Counted from the stretch's first letter, positions 6,382 through 15,369 are shown. The stretch is 64,000 nt of DNA from Nocardia terpenica (GCF_013186535.1 NZ_JABMCZ010000005.1:620001-684000), one strand, 5' to 3'. Translations and numbers: made by a program. Notes: generated by a model from the letters alone, not told the origin.

Positions 6382-8106
6382 TCACCGCTTCAACACCCAC
6401 CGGTCCATGTTCCAACCCGCACCGGCCTTGGTGGGGTTCGCGATCCCGTCCTCCATGCCGTCGCCGAACGCGATGGTCCGCGGCGTGTCGAACAGCGGGA
6501 TCGACGGCATCTCGCTCCACAGCAGGTTCTCCGCTTCGGTGTCGAGGTTCAACACCGTCGCGGAATTGTCGTCCGCCGCAAGCTGATCCGCGATCGCATC
6601 GTAACGGCCGTTGCCGTAGTGACCGAAATTCAGGCCCTGCCCGCCGTGCAGCGCGGCGGTGGCCTCCACTCCGGACAGCGATCCGGACGGTCCCGGCGCG
6701 GCCGCGGTGCCGCCGAGCACGGCATCCACCTTGTCGCCCAGTTGGGTGGGGATGAAGTCGGGTGCGCCCGCGTCGACCACCGTGATCCCGGCCTGCTTGC
6801 AGGAGTCGGCGATCATCGCGACCGTCTGGGCACGACGGTCGTCGGGTGCCCGGTAGCCGATGCGCACCGTGGGGTTGGCGATCTTGGCCGCGCCCAGCGC
6901 CTGCTGGGCCGCGCCCGCATCGCCGCCGCGATACTTGTCGGCGGGGCCGACGATCGCCGGGTAATAGATCGAGTCGGCTTGCACGGTCCGGGAATTCAGC
7001 GGCCCGGAGCCCAGCCCCGACTTCGCGTCGTAGCCCGGATGCCCGAGCTTGTCGAACAGCGCCTGCCGCGGCACACACAGCGCGAAGGCGCGGCGCGCGT
7101 CGGGCGAGGCGAACACCCCGGCGGTGGACAGCACCAGTTGCTCGGCGCCGCGGCCGGGCTGCTGCTGGACGTCGAACCCGTTCAGGCTCAGGTCCTTCAC
7201 CGAGCCCGCGCCGATGTCGATCACGCCGACGGCCTTGTCGCCGACCTTCTTCTTCAGGTCGGTGTTCTTCGGCCACACCACGACTCGCGGGGTGCGGGGC
7301 TGGTTGCCCCACCACTTGTCGTTCTTGACCAGGACCAGACCGTCGCCGTCGCTGAACGATTCGATCTTGTATGGCCCGGACGACGGGAACAGCTTGGTAT
7401 CCAGGTTGCCCGGCTTCAGGTTCCAGCCGGTATTCCAGAACTGCGACAGCTTGTCCATGGCCGCCGGATCGCCGGACTGCACCGCCCCCACCACGTTCGC
7501 CACCCCGGCCGCCTGCGCGGCCACGTGCGCGGGCATCAGGTCGGCGGCGTTGAACAGCGTCTTCCACTGCAGGAAGTGCCGATCGGGCCGGAACACCACC
7601 GTCGCGTCCTTGGACCCGGGCTGGCATTCCACCCGCTCGATATCGGAGTACCCGGTGGTGTCGGCGGCGTCGAACAGCGGAATCGGGCCGCCCGGACCGG
7701 GTTTGGTGAACCGGCCGCTGCGCGCGGCCCATTCCAGCACCAGGTCGTCGCAGGAGGTCGGCACGCCGTCGGAGTACACCCCGTCCGGGTTGAGCCGGTA
7801 CTGGATGGTCTGGGCCTCGCCCGGCACCTCCTTGGCGGTGCCGTAGTCGGTGTCGGCGACCGGCTGCCCCTGCGGACCGGTGTAGAAGAACCCGGTCAGC
7901 ACCCGCGGAAACACCGCCGCCGCACCGCTGTTCGCGCCCAGCGTGCTACCGCCGTTGTAACTGGCGATCACCGCGTCGACGGCGTACCCGATGGAGGGCA
8001 CCTGATTTCTGCCGGAACACCCCGCCACCGCGGCCGCGGTCAGCGCACCGACCGCCATCGCCCCGACTGCCCGCAGGGCTCCCGCCCGCAACCCTCCACG
8101 CCGCAC
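6382..8106 (-). CDS. Family 5 ABC transporter substrate-binding lipoprotein (DppA/OppA-like, Rv2585c-type)
   Basis: A 574-residue lipoprotein. The N terminus is basic (VRRGGLRAGALRAVG), then hydrophobic, and ends in a lipobox AVAGC with Cys near residue 32. The body has the type C (family 5) peptide-binding fold, with landmarks such as FYTGPQGQPVADTDYGTAKE and TSCDDLVLEWAARSG in the first third and PSSGPYKIESFSDGDGLVLVKNDKWWG in the middle. GTG 8106 is chosen because it starts two bases after the secF stop with AAAAGG upstream. The frame stays open far upstream, but only inside secF. The position between secF and apt matches M. tuberculosis Rv2585c. No permease genes are linked, so it may act with distant partners or as a scavenging or signalling protein. 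Confidence 0.85.
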   Translation of the reverse strand: MRRGGLRAGALRAVGAMAVGALTAAAVAGCSGRNQVPSIGYAVDAVIASYNGGSTLGANSGAAAVFPRVLTGFFYTGPQGQPVADTDYGTAKEVPGEAQTIQYRLNPDGVYSDGVPTSCDDLVLEWAARSGRFTKPGPGGPIPLFDAADTTGYSDIERVECQPGSKDATVVFRPDRHFLQWKTLFNAADLMPAHVAAQAAGVANVVGAVQSGDPAAMDKLSQFWNTGWNLKPGNLDTKLFPSSGPYKIESFSDGDGLVLVKNDKWWGNQPRTPRVVVWPKNTDLKKKVGDKAVGVIDIGAGSVKDLSLNGFDVQQQPGRGAEQLVLSTAGVFASPDARRAFALCVPRQALFDKLGHPGYDAKSGLGSGPLNSRTVQADSIYYPAIVGPADKYRGGDAGAAQQALGAAKIANPTVRIGYRAPDDRRAQTVAMIADSCKQAGITVVDAGAPDFIPTQLGDKVDAVLGGTAAAPGPSGSLSGVEATAALHGGQGLNFGHYGNGRYDAIADQLAADDNSATVLNLDTEAENLLWSEMPSIPLFDTPRTIAFGDGMEDGIANPTKAGAGWNMDRWVLKR

Positions 8107-8108
8107 GA

Positions 8109-9293
8109 TCAGTGCCTTTTCTTGTGTCGTTTTCCACTCGGGCGCGCACCGGGTCTCGGTGCGGCGGAACCGCCGTCGCGGGGCCGGGTCACCGCACCGG
8201 CCCGCTCCGACGCCACCGCGCCGACACGCGCGTTCTTCGCCCCGGACCGCTTGGCGAGCACCTTCTTCGTGTGCGCCGCAACGGGTCCGAAGCGTTCCTT
8301 GATCGACACCAGCAGCGGCACCGCGAAGAAGATCGAGGAGTACCCGCCGACGATCATGCCGACCAGCTGCACCAGCGCCAGGTCCTTGAGCGTGCCCACG
8401 CCCAGCAGCCACACCGCGACCACCAGCATGCCGATGATCGGCAGGATGCCGATGACGGTGGTGTTGATCGACCGCATCAGGGTCTGGTTGGCCGCCAGGT
8501 TGGCCTGTTCGCCGTAGGTGCGCCGGGTCAGATGCAGCACGCCGCGGGTGTTCTCCTCGACCTTGTCGAACACCACGACGTTGTCGTAGAGCACGTAGCC
8601 GAGGATGGTGAGCAGGCCGATCACCGCCGCCGGGGTCACCTCGAAGCCGACCAGCGAGTAGAGCCCGCCGGTGACCACCAGGTTGAAGAACAGCGACGCG
8701 ATGGCGGCGATGGACATGTCGCGTTCGAAGCGGATCGCGATGTAGATCATCGTCAGCACCACGAACACGATCAGCGCGATGACCGCCTTGCGGGTCACCT
8801 GCCCGCCCCAGGTCTCGCTGATCGCGGCGACGCTGATCGCGTTGCGGCTGACCGTGCCGCTGGAGTCCTTCGGGTGGAAGGCGTCGAACAGGGCGCCCTG
8901 CACCTTGTCCTGCTGCGCGGAATCCAGTGTGTCGGAACGGATCTCGAACGAGGACGCGGCGCCGGAGCCGATCTTCTGCACGGTGACCGGCTGGTGGCCG
9001 AGCGCCCGGGCGTAGATGTCCTGCACCCCGGTCGTGGTCATCCCCGCCGAGGCCGGGACCTGGATGCGGGTGCCACCGGCGAAGTCGATGCCGAGGGTGA
9101 AGCCCTTGATGCCCATGCTCAGCACCGAGATCAGCACCAGCAGGGCGCTCAGCGCGTAGAAGAGCCTGCGGCGGCCGACGATCGGGAAACCGCCGGTGCC
9201 GGTGTAGAGGCGTTCGAAGAAGCCGTGCTGCGGTGCGGGTTCGATCGGCTCGTGCACGGCCGTGTCCAGGACGTCGCTGGAGTTGCTGCTCAC
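8109..9293 (-). CDS. secF: Protein translocase subunit SecF
   Basis: An inner-membrane partner of SecD that uses the proton motive force to help proteins leave SecYEG. About 394 residues with six predicted membrane helices. The first periplasmic domain begins with GIDFAGGTRIQVP, the SecF signature, and the later membrane block contains TILGYVLYDNVVVFDKV, the conserved D4-type motif. The extra-long basic C-terminal tail (RPGARPSGKRHKKRH) is typical of actinobacteria. The secD stop overlaps possible GTG and ATG starts at 9302 and 9299, but the ribosome-binding site AAGGAG is spaced best (8 bases) for GTG 9293. The gene sits in the yajC-secD-secF-lipoprotein-apt transcription unit. Confidence 0.93.
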   Translation of the reverse strand: MSSNSSDVLDTAVHEPIEPAPQHGFFERLYTGTGGFPIVGRRRLFYALSALLVLISVLSMGIKGFTLGIDFAGGTRIQVPASAGMTTTGVQDIYARALGHQPVTVQKIGSGAASSFEIRSDTLDSAQQDKVQGALFDAFHPKDSSGTVSRNAISVAAISETWGGQVTRKAVIALIVFVVLTMIYIAIRFERDMSIAAIASLFFNLVVTGGLYSLVGFEVTPAAVIGLLTILGYVLYDNVVVFDKVEENTRGVLHLTRRTYGEQANLAANQTLMRSINTTVIGILPIIGMLVVAVWLLGVGTLKDLALVQLVGMIVGGYSSIFFAVPLLVSIKERFGPVAAHTKKVLAKRSGAKNARVGAVASERAGAVTRPRDGGSAAPRPGARPSGKRHKKRH

Positions 9294-9298
9294 CGTCA

Positions 9299-11110
9299 TC
9301 ACTCCTTCCCCACCAGTACGCCGGCGGCGGCCTTGCGTTCACGAGCGATCTGCTGCACGGCGCCGAGGCCGTTGACCGACGGCTTCGCCCAGAACGGCGA
9401 CCGGGAGGCCAGCATCATCAGCGGCGAGGTGACCAGGTAGAGCACGATCACGTCGAGGACGGTGGTCAGGCCCAGGGTGAACGCGAAGCCGCGCACCTGC
9501 CCGGCCGCCAGCAGGTACAGCACGGCGGAGGCGATCAGGCTGACCGTCTTACCCGACAGGTTGGTGCGCTGGGCGCGGGCCCAGCCGCGCGGCACCGCCG
9601 AGCGGAAGCTGCGGCCCTCGCGCATCTCGTCCTTGATGCGTTCGAAGAACACCACGAACGAGTCGGCGGTCATACCGATACCGATGATCAGACCGGCGAT
9701 ACCCGACAGGTCCAGCGTGAAATTGATCCACTGCCCCAGCAGCACGATGATGCCGTACACCGCGAAACCCGAAGCCACCAGCGAGAATCCGGCCAGGAAG
9801 CCGAGCATCCGGTAGTAGAGCAGGCAGTACAGCAGCACCGCCACCAGGCCGATCGCACCGGCCATCAGGCCCGCGTGCAGCGAGGACAGGCCGAGGGTGG
9901 CCGAGACGGTCTCGGCCTCGGAGGTGGCGAAGGACAGCGGGAGGGAGCCGTACTTGAGCTGGTTGGCCAGTTCCTTGGCGGTGGTGGCGTTGAAGGAGCC
10001 GGAGATCTGGGTGGTGCCGCCCTGCTGCGGGCCCTCCTGCACCACCGGGGCGCTCACGACCCGGGAGTCCAGCGCGAAGGCGACGCGCTTCTGGACGTAC
10101 TCACCGGTCAGCTTCGCCCAGGCGTCGCTGGTCTTGAACTCGAGATCGACGACCCAGCGCGCGTTGCGCTGATCGAACTGCGCCGTGGCGTTCTTGATCT
10201 CCTGGCCGTCGATGCGGCTCTTGTCCAGCAGGTACACCTCGTTGCCGTCGGTCGCGCAGGTGACCAGCGGCAGATTCGGATCGTCGTTGCCCGCCAGCGG
10301 ATCCGGCTTGCTGCAGTCCAGCGTCGCCATGGCCTGCTGTAGCGTCTGCGGATCGGTGCTCTGCCGCTGCGCCTTGGCGGCCGCGATCTCCTGCTGCGTC
10401 TTCTGCGCCGGGGTCTCGTTCGGATTCGGCGGCGGGGCAGGCTGATTCGGCTCCGACGTGGGCGGCGCGGGCGACTCGGGAGCGCTGGGCGCCTGCTGCG
10501 GGAAGACCCGGTTCTGCGCCGCACCACCGTTCTCGCCGGTGCTCTGCGCTCCGGAACCACCCTGTGCCCCAGCACCGTTCGAGGACTCGGCGCCGGGCGG
10601 GGTGGCCGCACCCGGGGTCGGCTCGGCGGCCCCGCTCGGCGCAGGCGCGCCCGGCGGGGGCGCGGACTGACCCGGCGGCGGGGCGGGCTGGCCCGGAGCG
10701 GGCGGCTGCGGCGCGCCACCCTTGTTCAGGGGCTGCGACGCATTCAGCACCGGGCGGATGTAGAGCTTGGCGGTCGTGGCCAGCGACTTGGCCTGCTGCC
10801 CGTTCTCCCCCGGAACGGTGATCACCAGGTTGTCGCCATCGATGACAACCTCGGACCCCGCGACACCGAGACCGTTGACGCGGCTCTGGATGATGCTCTG
10901 TGCCTGCTTGAGACTGTCCTGGCTGGGCCTGCTGCCATCGGGGGTGCGGGCGGTCAGCGTGACGCGGGTGCCGCCCTGCAGGTCGATGCCGAGCTTGGCG
11001 GCCGGGGACTTGTCACCGGTGAAGAACACCAGCGCGTAGATGACGGCCAGCAGCGCGGCATACGCGCCGAGCAGCCGCCACGGATGCCCCGTTCCCTTGG
11101 AAGGTGGCAC
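9299..11110 (-). CDS. secD: Protein translocase subunit SecD
   Basis: A 603-residue RND-type membrane protein acting with SecF in late steps of protein export. The first helix is followed by LGIDLQGGTRVTLTAR, the D1 signature. The helices near the C terminus include GIAGLIIGIGMTADSFVVFFERIKDE, the D4-type motif with its conserved aspartate. Between residues about 125 and 260 there is a Pro/Ala/Gly-rich low-complexity insertion (PQPPAPGQPAPPPGQSAPP and similar), a known actinobacterial elaboration of the periplasmic domain. GTG 11110 is preceded by TAGGAG. It follows yajC after 92 bp and overlaps the start region of secF. Confidence 0.95.
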   Translation of the reverse strand: MPPSKGTGHPWRLLGAYAALLAVIYALVFFTGDKSPAAKLGIDLQGGTRVTLTARTPDGSRPSQDSLKQAQSIIQSRVNGLGVAGSEVVIDGDNLVITVPGENGQQAKSLATTAKLYIRPVLNASQPLNKGGAPQPPAPGQPAPPPGQSAPPPGAPAPSGAAEPTPGAATPPGAESSNGAGAQGGSGAQSTGENGGAAQNRVFPQQAPSAPESPAPPTSEPNQPAPPPNPNETPAQKTQQEIAAAKAQRQSTDPQTLQQAMATLDCSKPDPLAGNDDPNLPLVTCATDGNEVYLLDKSRIDGQEIKNATAQFDQRNARWVVDLEFKTSDAWAKLTGEYVQKRVAFALDSRVVSAPVVQEGPQQGGTTQISGSFNATTAKELANQLKYGSLPLSFATSEAETVSATLGLSSLHAGLMAGAIGLVAVLLYCLLYYRMLGFLAGFSLVASGFAVYGIIVLLGQWINFTLDLSGIAGLIIGIGMTADSFVVFFERIKDEMREGRSFRSAVPRGWARAQRTNLSGKTVSLIASAVLYLLAAGQVRGFAFTLGLTTVLDVIVLYLVTSPLMMLASRSPFWAKPSVNGLGAVQQIARERKAAAGVLVGKE

Positions 11111-11202
11111 TGTCGTTATCTCCTAGGCGGTGTCGAGGGGGGTGCGGACACGCTACAACGCCACCGCACCGCCCGGGGCGGGGGCGCGGCGGCGTCGGTG
11201 AC

Positions 11203-11571
11203 TCAGTCCTTGGTCAGCCGGGTGTTGGTTTCCTCGACCGATTCCTCCGCGGCGGCGCCGTCGGTCGGCTCCGCGGGGGTCGAGTCCGTGGCGGCGGGCT
11301 CGGCGGCGTGGGTGTCCTCGGTGCGGACCTCGCGGATCGCGGCACGCAGCCACGTCGTCACGACATCCTCGGCGATCTCCAGGTCGACGGTGGTCTCGTC
11401 GAGATCGACGACGGTCCCGTACAGGCCCGACGTGGTGGTGACGCGGTCACCGACCTTCACGCCCTCCTGCATCTCCGTGACCTTCTGCGCCTCCCGCTTC
11501 TGGCGGCGGACACCGAGGAACATCGGCACGAGCAGAGCTACCAGCAGCAGCGGAAACAGCAGTTGCGCCAT
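11203..11571 (-). CDS. yajC: Preprotein translocase subunit YajC
   Basis: A 122-residue single-span membrane protein. The helix is at about residues 3-20 (QLLFPLLLVALLVPMFLG), followed by RRQKREAQKVTEMQEGVKVGDRVTTTSGLYGTVVDLDE, the YajC signature region. The C terminus is acidic. YajC binds SecDF and is not essential in most species. The order yajC-secD-secF is the usual one. The ribosome-binding site is weak, and a strong palindrome lies 30 bp upstream (11601-11616). Confidence 0.93.
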   Translation of the reverse strand: MAQLLFPLLLVALLVPMFLGVRRQKREAQKVTEMQEGVKVGDRVTTTSGLYGTVVDLDETTVDLEIAEDVVTTWLRAAIREVRTEDTHAAEPAATDSTPAEPTDGAAAEESVEETNTRLTKD

Positions 11572-11600
11572 CGTTGTAGTCGGTCCCTAGTCTGGTTGAG

Positions 11601-11616
11601 GTGGGTATTTACCCAC
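11601..11616. promoter_or_regulatory. Perfect palindrome upstream of yajC
   Basis: GTGGGTA-TT-TACCCAC, a 7-bp perfect stem with a 2-bp centre, 30 bp before the yajC start. Such a short loop favours a protein-binding operator over an RNA hairpin. The rest of the 174-bp gap to the monooxygenase gene shows no further feature I can name. Confidence 0.35.
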
Positions 11617-11745
11617 ACAGTCTGCCAGTTGTTTCGATTGCTGACACACCCGCATCCCATTGCGGACACGAGCAACCAGAGCTTGGCACATCGCACCGCC
11701 GAAATTCGCCCGTTTCACACACTCGCACGAAATCGCCGCGTCGTT

Positions 11746-13239
11746 TCAGGCGGCGTGCTCGCCGTAGGAGTAGTCGTCCAGGGGGAAGGAGACCGCTTCG
11801 CGGTGAGTGGTGAGGGTGCTGTTGGGGCGGAGCAGGGCGGCTTCGCCGTGCTGGTTGAAGTAGTAGCTGCGGGCGGTGGCGCAGCTGCCGCCGTAGAAGA
11901 CCGAGGACTCCAATTTCTGGGTGACGTAGTCCAGGAATCGGGCGTTGGCCTGCTCGGTGATCTCGAAGACCTGCTCGCCGCGGCGGAACATCTCGCCGAA
12001 CAGGCGGCCCATGTGCTTCATCTGGCCCTCGATGGTGGTGAAGTAGGACAGGCCGCTGTAGGAGTAGGGGCTGTTGAGGCTGAGGAAATTCGGGAACTTC
12101 GGCACCGTGATGCCCTCGTATGCCTGGAAGCGATTGTCACGCCAGAACTTTCCGAGATTCACCCCGTCGCGGCCGATGATCTCGATGGCCGGGAAGTTGA
12201 CGTCCCACAGGTTGAAGCCGGTGGCCAGGATCAGCGTATCGATCTCGGTGCGGTGGCCGTCGGCGGTCACGATGGCGTCCGCCTCGAGATGATCGATCGC
12301 GTTCGTCTCCAAGCGCACGTGCGGCTCGTTGAAGGTCTTGAAATAGGTGTTGGAGAACGTGGGCCGCTTGCAGCCGAAGTCGTAGTCGGGGGTGAGCTTG
12401 CGGCGGGTCTCCTTGTCGCGCACCTGGGCCCGCAGGTGCGCCTTGGCCAGCAGCGCCGCGCCCTTGTTGGTGAGCTTGGCCTGCTTGTAGTGCAGCACGC
12501 CGACCACCATGAGCAGTTCCAGCGCACCGGTATTGGCCAGCCGCGCGACCTTCTGGGTCAGCGGCACCCGCGCGAACAGCTCCTGCACCGGCCGCGGGAT
12601 CGGCATATCGACCTTCGGCACCACCCAGATCGGGGTGCGCTGGAAGACCGTCAGCTCGGCCGCCTTCCGTCCCACCTCGGGCACCAGCTGCACCGCGGTC
12701 GCGCCGGTGCCGATGATCGCCGCCTTACGCCCGGTCAGGTCGTAGTCGTCGTCCCAGGCCGTGGTGTGCACGATCTTGCCCGCGAAGTTCTCGATGCCCG
12801 GGAACGGCGGCGTGTACGGCTGGGAGAGGAAGCCGGTCGCGGTGAGCAGATAGCGGGCGGTGAGGGTGTCGCCGTTGTCCACCGAGACGACCCACTGCCG
12901 CTCCTCGTCGTCCCAGCGGGCGCCGCCGACGACCTGGCCGAAGCGCATGCGCCGCCGCAGGTCGTACTTGTCGGCCACGTGCTCGGCGTATTTCTTCAAT
13001 TCGGCGCCCGGCGCGAACAGCCGCGACCAGTACGGATTCGGCTCGAACGAGTACGAGTAGGTGACCGAGGCGATGTCCACGGCCAGGCCCGGGTACCGGT
13101 TCACGTGCCAGGTCCCGCCCAGATCGTTCTCGCGCTCGAGAATCACATAGTTGCCCAGGCCGAGGCGGTCCAGCTGGATGGCCGCTCCCATCCCGCCGAA
13201 TCCCGCGCCGACCACGACGGCGTCCAACTGAGGTGCCAC
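11746..13239 (-). CDS. Baeyer-Villiger-type flavin monooxygenase
   Basis: A 497-residue FAD/NADPH enzyme inserting oxygen next to a carbonyl, or oxidising a heteroatom, in a hydrophobic substrate. The FAD dinucleotide motif is GAGFGG (11-16), followed by E35 in VILERENDLGGTW. The Baeyer-Villiger fingerprint FxGxxxHxxxWD is FAGKIVHTTAWD (151-162). The NADPH dinucleotide motif is GTGATA (177-182). The C-terminal third is basic and aromatic. The gene is divergent from a TetR regulator with a palindromic operator between them, a common pairing for substrate-induced monooxygenases in actinomycetes. The physiological substrate is unknown. Confidence 0.88.
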   Translation of the reverse strand: MAPQLDAVVVGAGFGGMGAAIQLDRLGLGNYVILERENDLGGTWHVNRYPGLAVDIASVTYSYSFEPNPYWSRLFAPGAELKKYAEHVADKYDLRRRMRFGQVVGGARWDDEERQWVVSVDNGDTLTARYLLTATGFLSQPYTPPFPGIENFAGKIVHTTAWDDDYDLTGRKAAIIGTGATAVQLVPEVGRKAAELTVFQRTPIWVVPKVDMPIPRPVQELFARVPLTQKVARLANTGALELLMVVGVLHYKQAKLTNKGAALLAKAHLRAQVRDKETRRKLTPDYDFGCKRPTFSNTYFKTFNEPHVRLETNAIDHLEADAIVTADGHRTEIDTLILATGFNLWDVNFPAIEIIGRDGVNLGKFWRDNRFQAYEGITVPKFPNFLSLNSPYSYSGLSYFTTIEGQMKHMGRLFGEMFRRGEQVFEITEQANARFLDYVTQKLESSVFYGGSCATARSYYFNQHGEAALLRPNSTLTTHREAVSFPLDDYSYGEHAA

Positions 13240-13276
13240 GCCGAACCTCCCTGTTACTCGAAGTATCAGGTACAGA

Positions 13277-13311
13277 ATGACACATCATTCCGTTCCGGAA
13301 CAACGTATCAT
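13277..13311. promoter_or_regulatory. Imperfect 35-bp palindromic operator between the monooxygenase and TetR genes
   Basis: The left arm (ATGACACATCATTCC) and right arm (read inward as ATGATACGTTGTTCC) match at 12 of 17 symmetric positions, around the centre GTTCCGGAAC. The site covers an ATG that could open the TetR frame, which argues that the regulator really starts at GTG 13319 and that this is its own operator controlling both divergent genes. Confidence 0.65.
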
Positions 13312-13318
13312 CGGTGCC

Positions 13319-13942
13319 GTGCCGAAGCCCTCGTCCCATATCGAACGCCGCAAGGCCGAGCTCCGGCAGGAGATCATCGAGACCGCGTTCGACTGTTTTG
13401 CCGAAAAGGGTTACCACGCAACGGGAATCGCCGACATCGCGACGCGGCTCGGGATCGGGCACGGCACCTTCTACCGGTACTTCGAGAACAAGCGCGACAT
13501 CATCGATCACGTCATCGACGATCTGGCCGCCCGCATCATCGACTCGCTGGGCACCGAGAACGCCCCCGACGCGGCCACCACGCTGGAGGAGTACCGCGCG
13601 CAGGTCGGCCGCATCGGGTCCGCGCTGAACCGCATCTTCCTGGAGGATCGCCGGGTCGCGCGGCTGCTGCTGTTCCAGGCCACCGGCATCGACGCCGAGC
13701 TCACGCTGCGCCTCTACGGCCTGCTCGACACCGCCGACGCGCTCACCGCCGGGTACCTCGAACACGGCGTGGAACTGGGCTACCTGCGCGCCGACCTGGA
13801 CACCGCCAATACCGCCAAGGCGGTGACCGGCATGATCCTGGCCGCCATCCTGCACGGCCTGCGCACCCCCGACGAAACGGTCGCCACCGACCTCACCGAG
13901 GCCATCCGCCGCCTCCTCATCGACGGCGTCCGCAAGGAGTGA
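13319..13942 (+). CDS. TetR/AcrR-family transcriptional regulator
   Basis: A 207-residue one-component regulator starting at GTG 13319 (VPKPSSHIERRKAEL). The N-terminal DNA-binding domain contains IIETAFDCFAEKGYHATGIADIATRLGIGHGTFYRYFENKRDII (about residues 19-62), a clean TetR helix-turn-helix. The remaining ~145 residues are the variable helical ligand domain. An ATG 42 bp upstream is in frame but lies in the palindrome, so I reject it. It probably represses the divergent monooxygenase and itself, and is released by the enzyme's substrate or a related hydrophobic compound. Confidence 0.85.
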   Translation: MPKPSSHIERRKAELRQEIIETAFDCFAEKGYHATGIADIATRLGIGHGTFYRYFENKRDIIDHVIDDLAARIIDSLGTENAPDAATTLEEYRAQVGRIGSALNRIFLEDRRVARLLLFQATGIDAELTLRLYGLLDTADALTAGYLEHGVELGYLRADLDTANTAKAVTGMILAAILHGLRTPDETVATDLTEAIRRLLIDGVRKE

Positions 13943-14013
13943 CCACCCCATTCCTTCCGGCCAATTGCACGTCGGAGGAACGGATTCGGGGTGGGGCTTG
14001 CGAGAATGGGCGG

Positions 14014-14580
14014 GTGACTCCCGACGATGTGCGGCGGGTCCGATTCGGCCGGGCGCCGATCGGGCACCGCGGATACGACACCATCGAGGTGGATGCCTTC
14101 TGCCTGCGTATCGCCGATGCCTTTCTCGGCCGCGTGACGCTGACCGCCGCCCAGATCCGCGGTCAGGAATTCGCGACCGCGCACCTGGGCCTGCGCGGCT
14201 ACGACCGCGACGAGGTGGACGAATTCCTCGACCGGGTGTGCGTGGAGCTGGAATTCGCGCGGCTGGGCATCCGCCGCGACCCGGCGGGTTCGCAGACACT
14301 GACCTCGGAAGATGTGCGGCGCCTGCGATTCTCGGCCCCGCCGACCGGGCAGGCGGGTTACGCCGCGGACGAGGTCGACGCCTACCTGGACCGGGTGATC
14401 GCGACCCTGGCCCACGTCGGGCCGATCGGCCTCACCAGCGCGGAGGTCCGGACCGCGAATTTCGGCCTGGCCCATGCGGGTATGTCGGCCTATCACCGCG
14501 AGGAGGTCGACGCCTTCCTCGACGTGGTGGAACACACCCTGCGCGCCCAGGAGCGCGAGCACCTGGAAACCCAGCACTGA
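14014..14580 (+). CDS. DivIVA-domain protein with four short repeats
   Basis: A 188-residue protein built from four copies of a ~45-residue unit. Each copy ends with the DivIVA N-domain signature: RGYDTIEVDAFCLRI, RGYDRDEVDEFLDRV, AGYAADEVDAYLDRV and SAYHREEVDAFLDVV. In full-length DivIVA/Wag31 one such unit is followed by long coiled coils that bind negatively curved membrane at the pole. Here there are only the repeats and no long coiled coil, so this is not Wag31. Similar short proteins occur in mycolata without assigned function. GTG 14014 has only a weak upstream AGAATGGG. The gene is monocistronic. Confidence 0.75.
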   Translation: MTPDDVRRVRFGRAPIGHRGYDTIEVDAFCLRIADAFLGRVTLTAAQIRGQEFATAHLGLRGYDRDEVDEFLDRVCVELEFARLGIRRDPAGSQTLTSEDVRRLRFSAPPTGQAGYAADEVDAYLDRVIATLAHVGPIGLTSAEVRTANFGLAHAGMSAYHREEVDAFLDVVEHTLRAQEREHLETQH

Positions 14581-14591
14581 TCCGCACGTCA

Positions 14592-14603
14592 TGACAGTTG
14601 TCA
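14592..14603. promoter_or_regulatory. Palindrome TGACA-GT-TGTCA upstream of the membrane protein gene
   Basis: A 5-bp perfect inverted repeat 12 bp past the DivIVA-like stop codon and about 98 bp before the next start. It is a candidate operator. No regulator is adjacent. Confidence 0.25.
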
Positions 14604-14700
14604 CGGCCGGATCGTGACGGTCGGCCGAGGCGGTGGCGGGTCCGCGTCCGTAGCGTCGTCCGGGACAGCAGACGACACCGAATACGCAGTCCAGGAGCGC

Positions 14701-15369
14701 ATGTCGATGACCACCACCACCTCGTCCAAATCCGGCCCGACCGCCGAGCAGACGCCGCGCCGCCCGGAGCTCCGCACGACGCTGGCCCCGATCGCGCGCG
14801 ATATCGCGCTGCCCCTGATCGGCTACTACGGCCTGCACGCGCTCGGATATTCCGATTTCGCCGCGCTGCTGGCCGGGACGGTGCTGTCGGGCTCGATCCT
14901 GGTCTACGACATGATCCGGGCGCGCCGCGTCGAGGCGTTCCCGGCGATCATGCTGGCGCTCTTCGGTTTCGGCCTGGCGAGCTCGCTGATCTCCGGCGAT
15001 CCCCGGATGATGATCGTCAAGGATTCGGTGGGCACCGCCGCGATCGGCCTCGCGCTGCTGATCAGTGCGCTGATCGGCAAGCCGCTGATCTATTACGCGG
15101 CACGCAAGACGATCGCGGCCCGCGGCGCCGACGCCTTGGCGGGCTTCGAGGAGCGGGTGCGCACGATTCCGGCGGTGCGCCGGTCGTTCGCCCTGCTGAG
15201 TGTGCTGTGGGGCGTGGGGTTCTGGGCCGAGTCCGCGGTGCGGGTGGTGCTGGCCTATCAGCTGCCGGTGCACACCATGGTCTGGCTGTCGAATGTGCTG
15301 ATGGTTGCGGTACTCGTGGTGCTGATTCCGATCAGCATCGCCATCGGCAAGCGCAATCGGCGACGCTGA
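14701..15369 (+). CDS. VC0807-type polytopic membrane protein
   Basis: A 222-residue integral membrane protein with a Thr/Ser-rich N terminus (MSMTTTTSSKSGPT) and about six hydrophobic segments (for example DIALPLIGYYGLHALGYSDFAALLAG and VEAFPAIMLALFGFGLASSLIS). The VxDSVGTAAIGLALLISALIGKPL block matches the VC0807 family, members of which are of unknown function. ATG 14701 has CAGGAG seven bases upstream. A longer frame reaching 14614 has no support. It converges on ruvB, with the two stop codons directly adjacent. Confidence 0.7.
   Translation: MSMTTTTSSKSGPTAEQTPRRPELRTTLAPIARDIALPLIGYYGLHALGYSDFAALLAGTVLSGSILVYDMIRARRVEAFPAIMLALFGFGLASSLISGDPRMMIVKDSVGTAAIGLALLISALIGKPLIYYAARKTIAARGADALAGFEERVRTIPAVRRSFALLSVLWGVGFWAESAVRVVLAYQLPVHTMVWLSNVLMVAVLVVLIPISIAIGKRNRRR

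Noticed and set aside
6382..9342. A single 986-codon reading frame across the lipoprotein and secF
   Set aside because: Only the part up to 8106 looks like a protein family. Upstream of it the frame is an Arg/Gly/His-rich shadow of secF.
9233..10342. Long plus-strand frame opposite secD
   Set aside because: Composition (Gln/His/Arg/Gly-rich without motifs) is that of an antisense shadow of a GC-rich gene. The same holds for plus-strand frames opposite the lipoprotein, ruvB and the ABC-F gene.
11104..14580. 1158-codon plus-strand frame
   Set aside because: It runs through yajC and the monooxygenase in antisense and through TetR out of frame. Only its last 188 codons (from GTG 14014) are a real gene.
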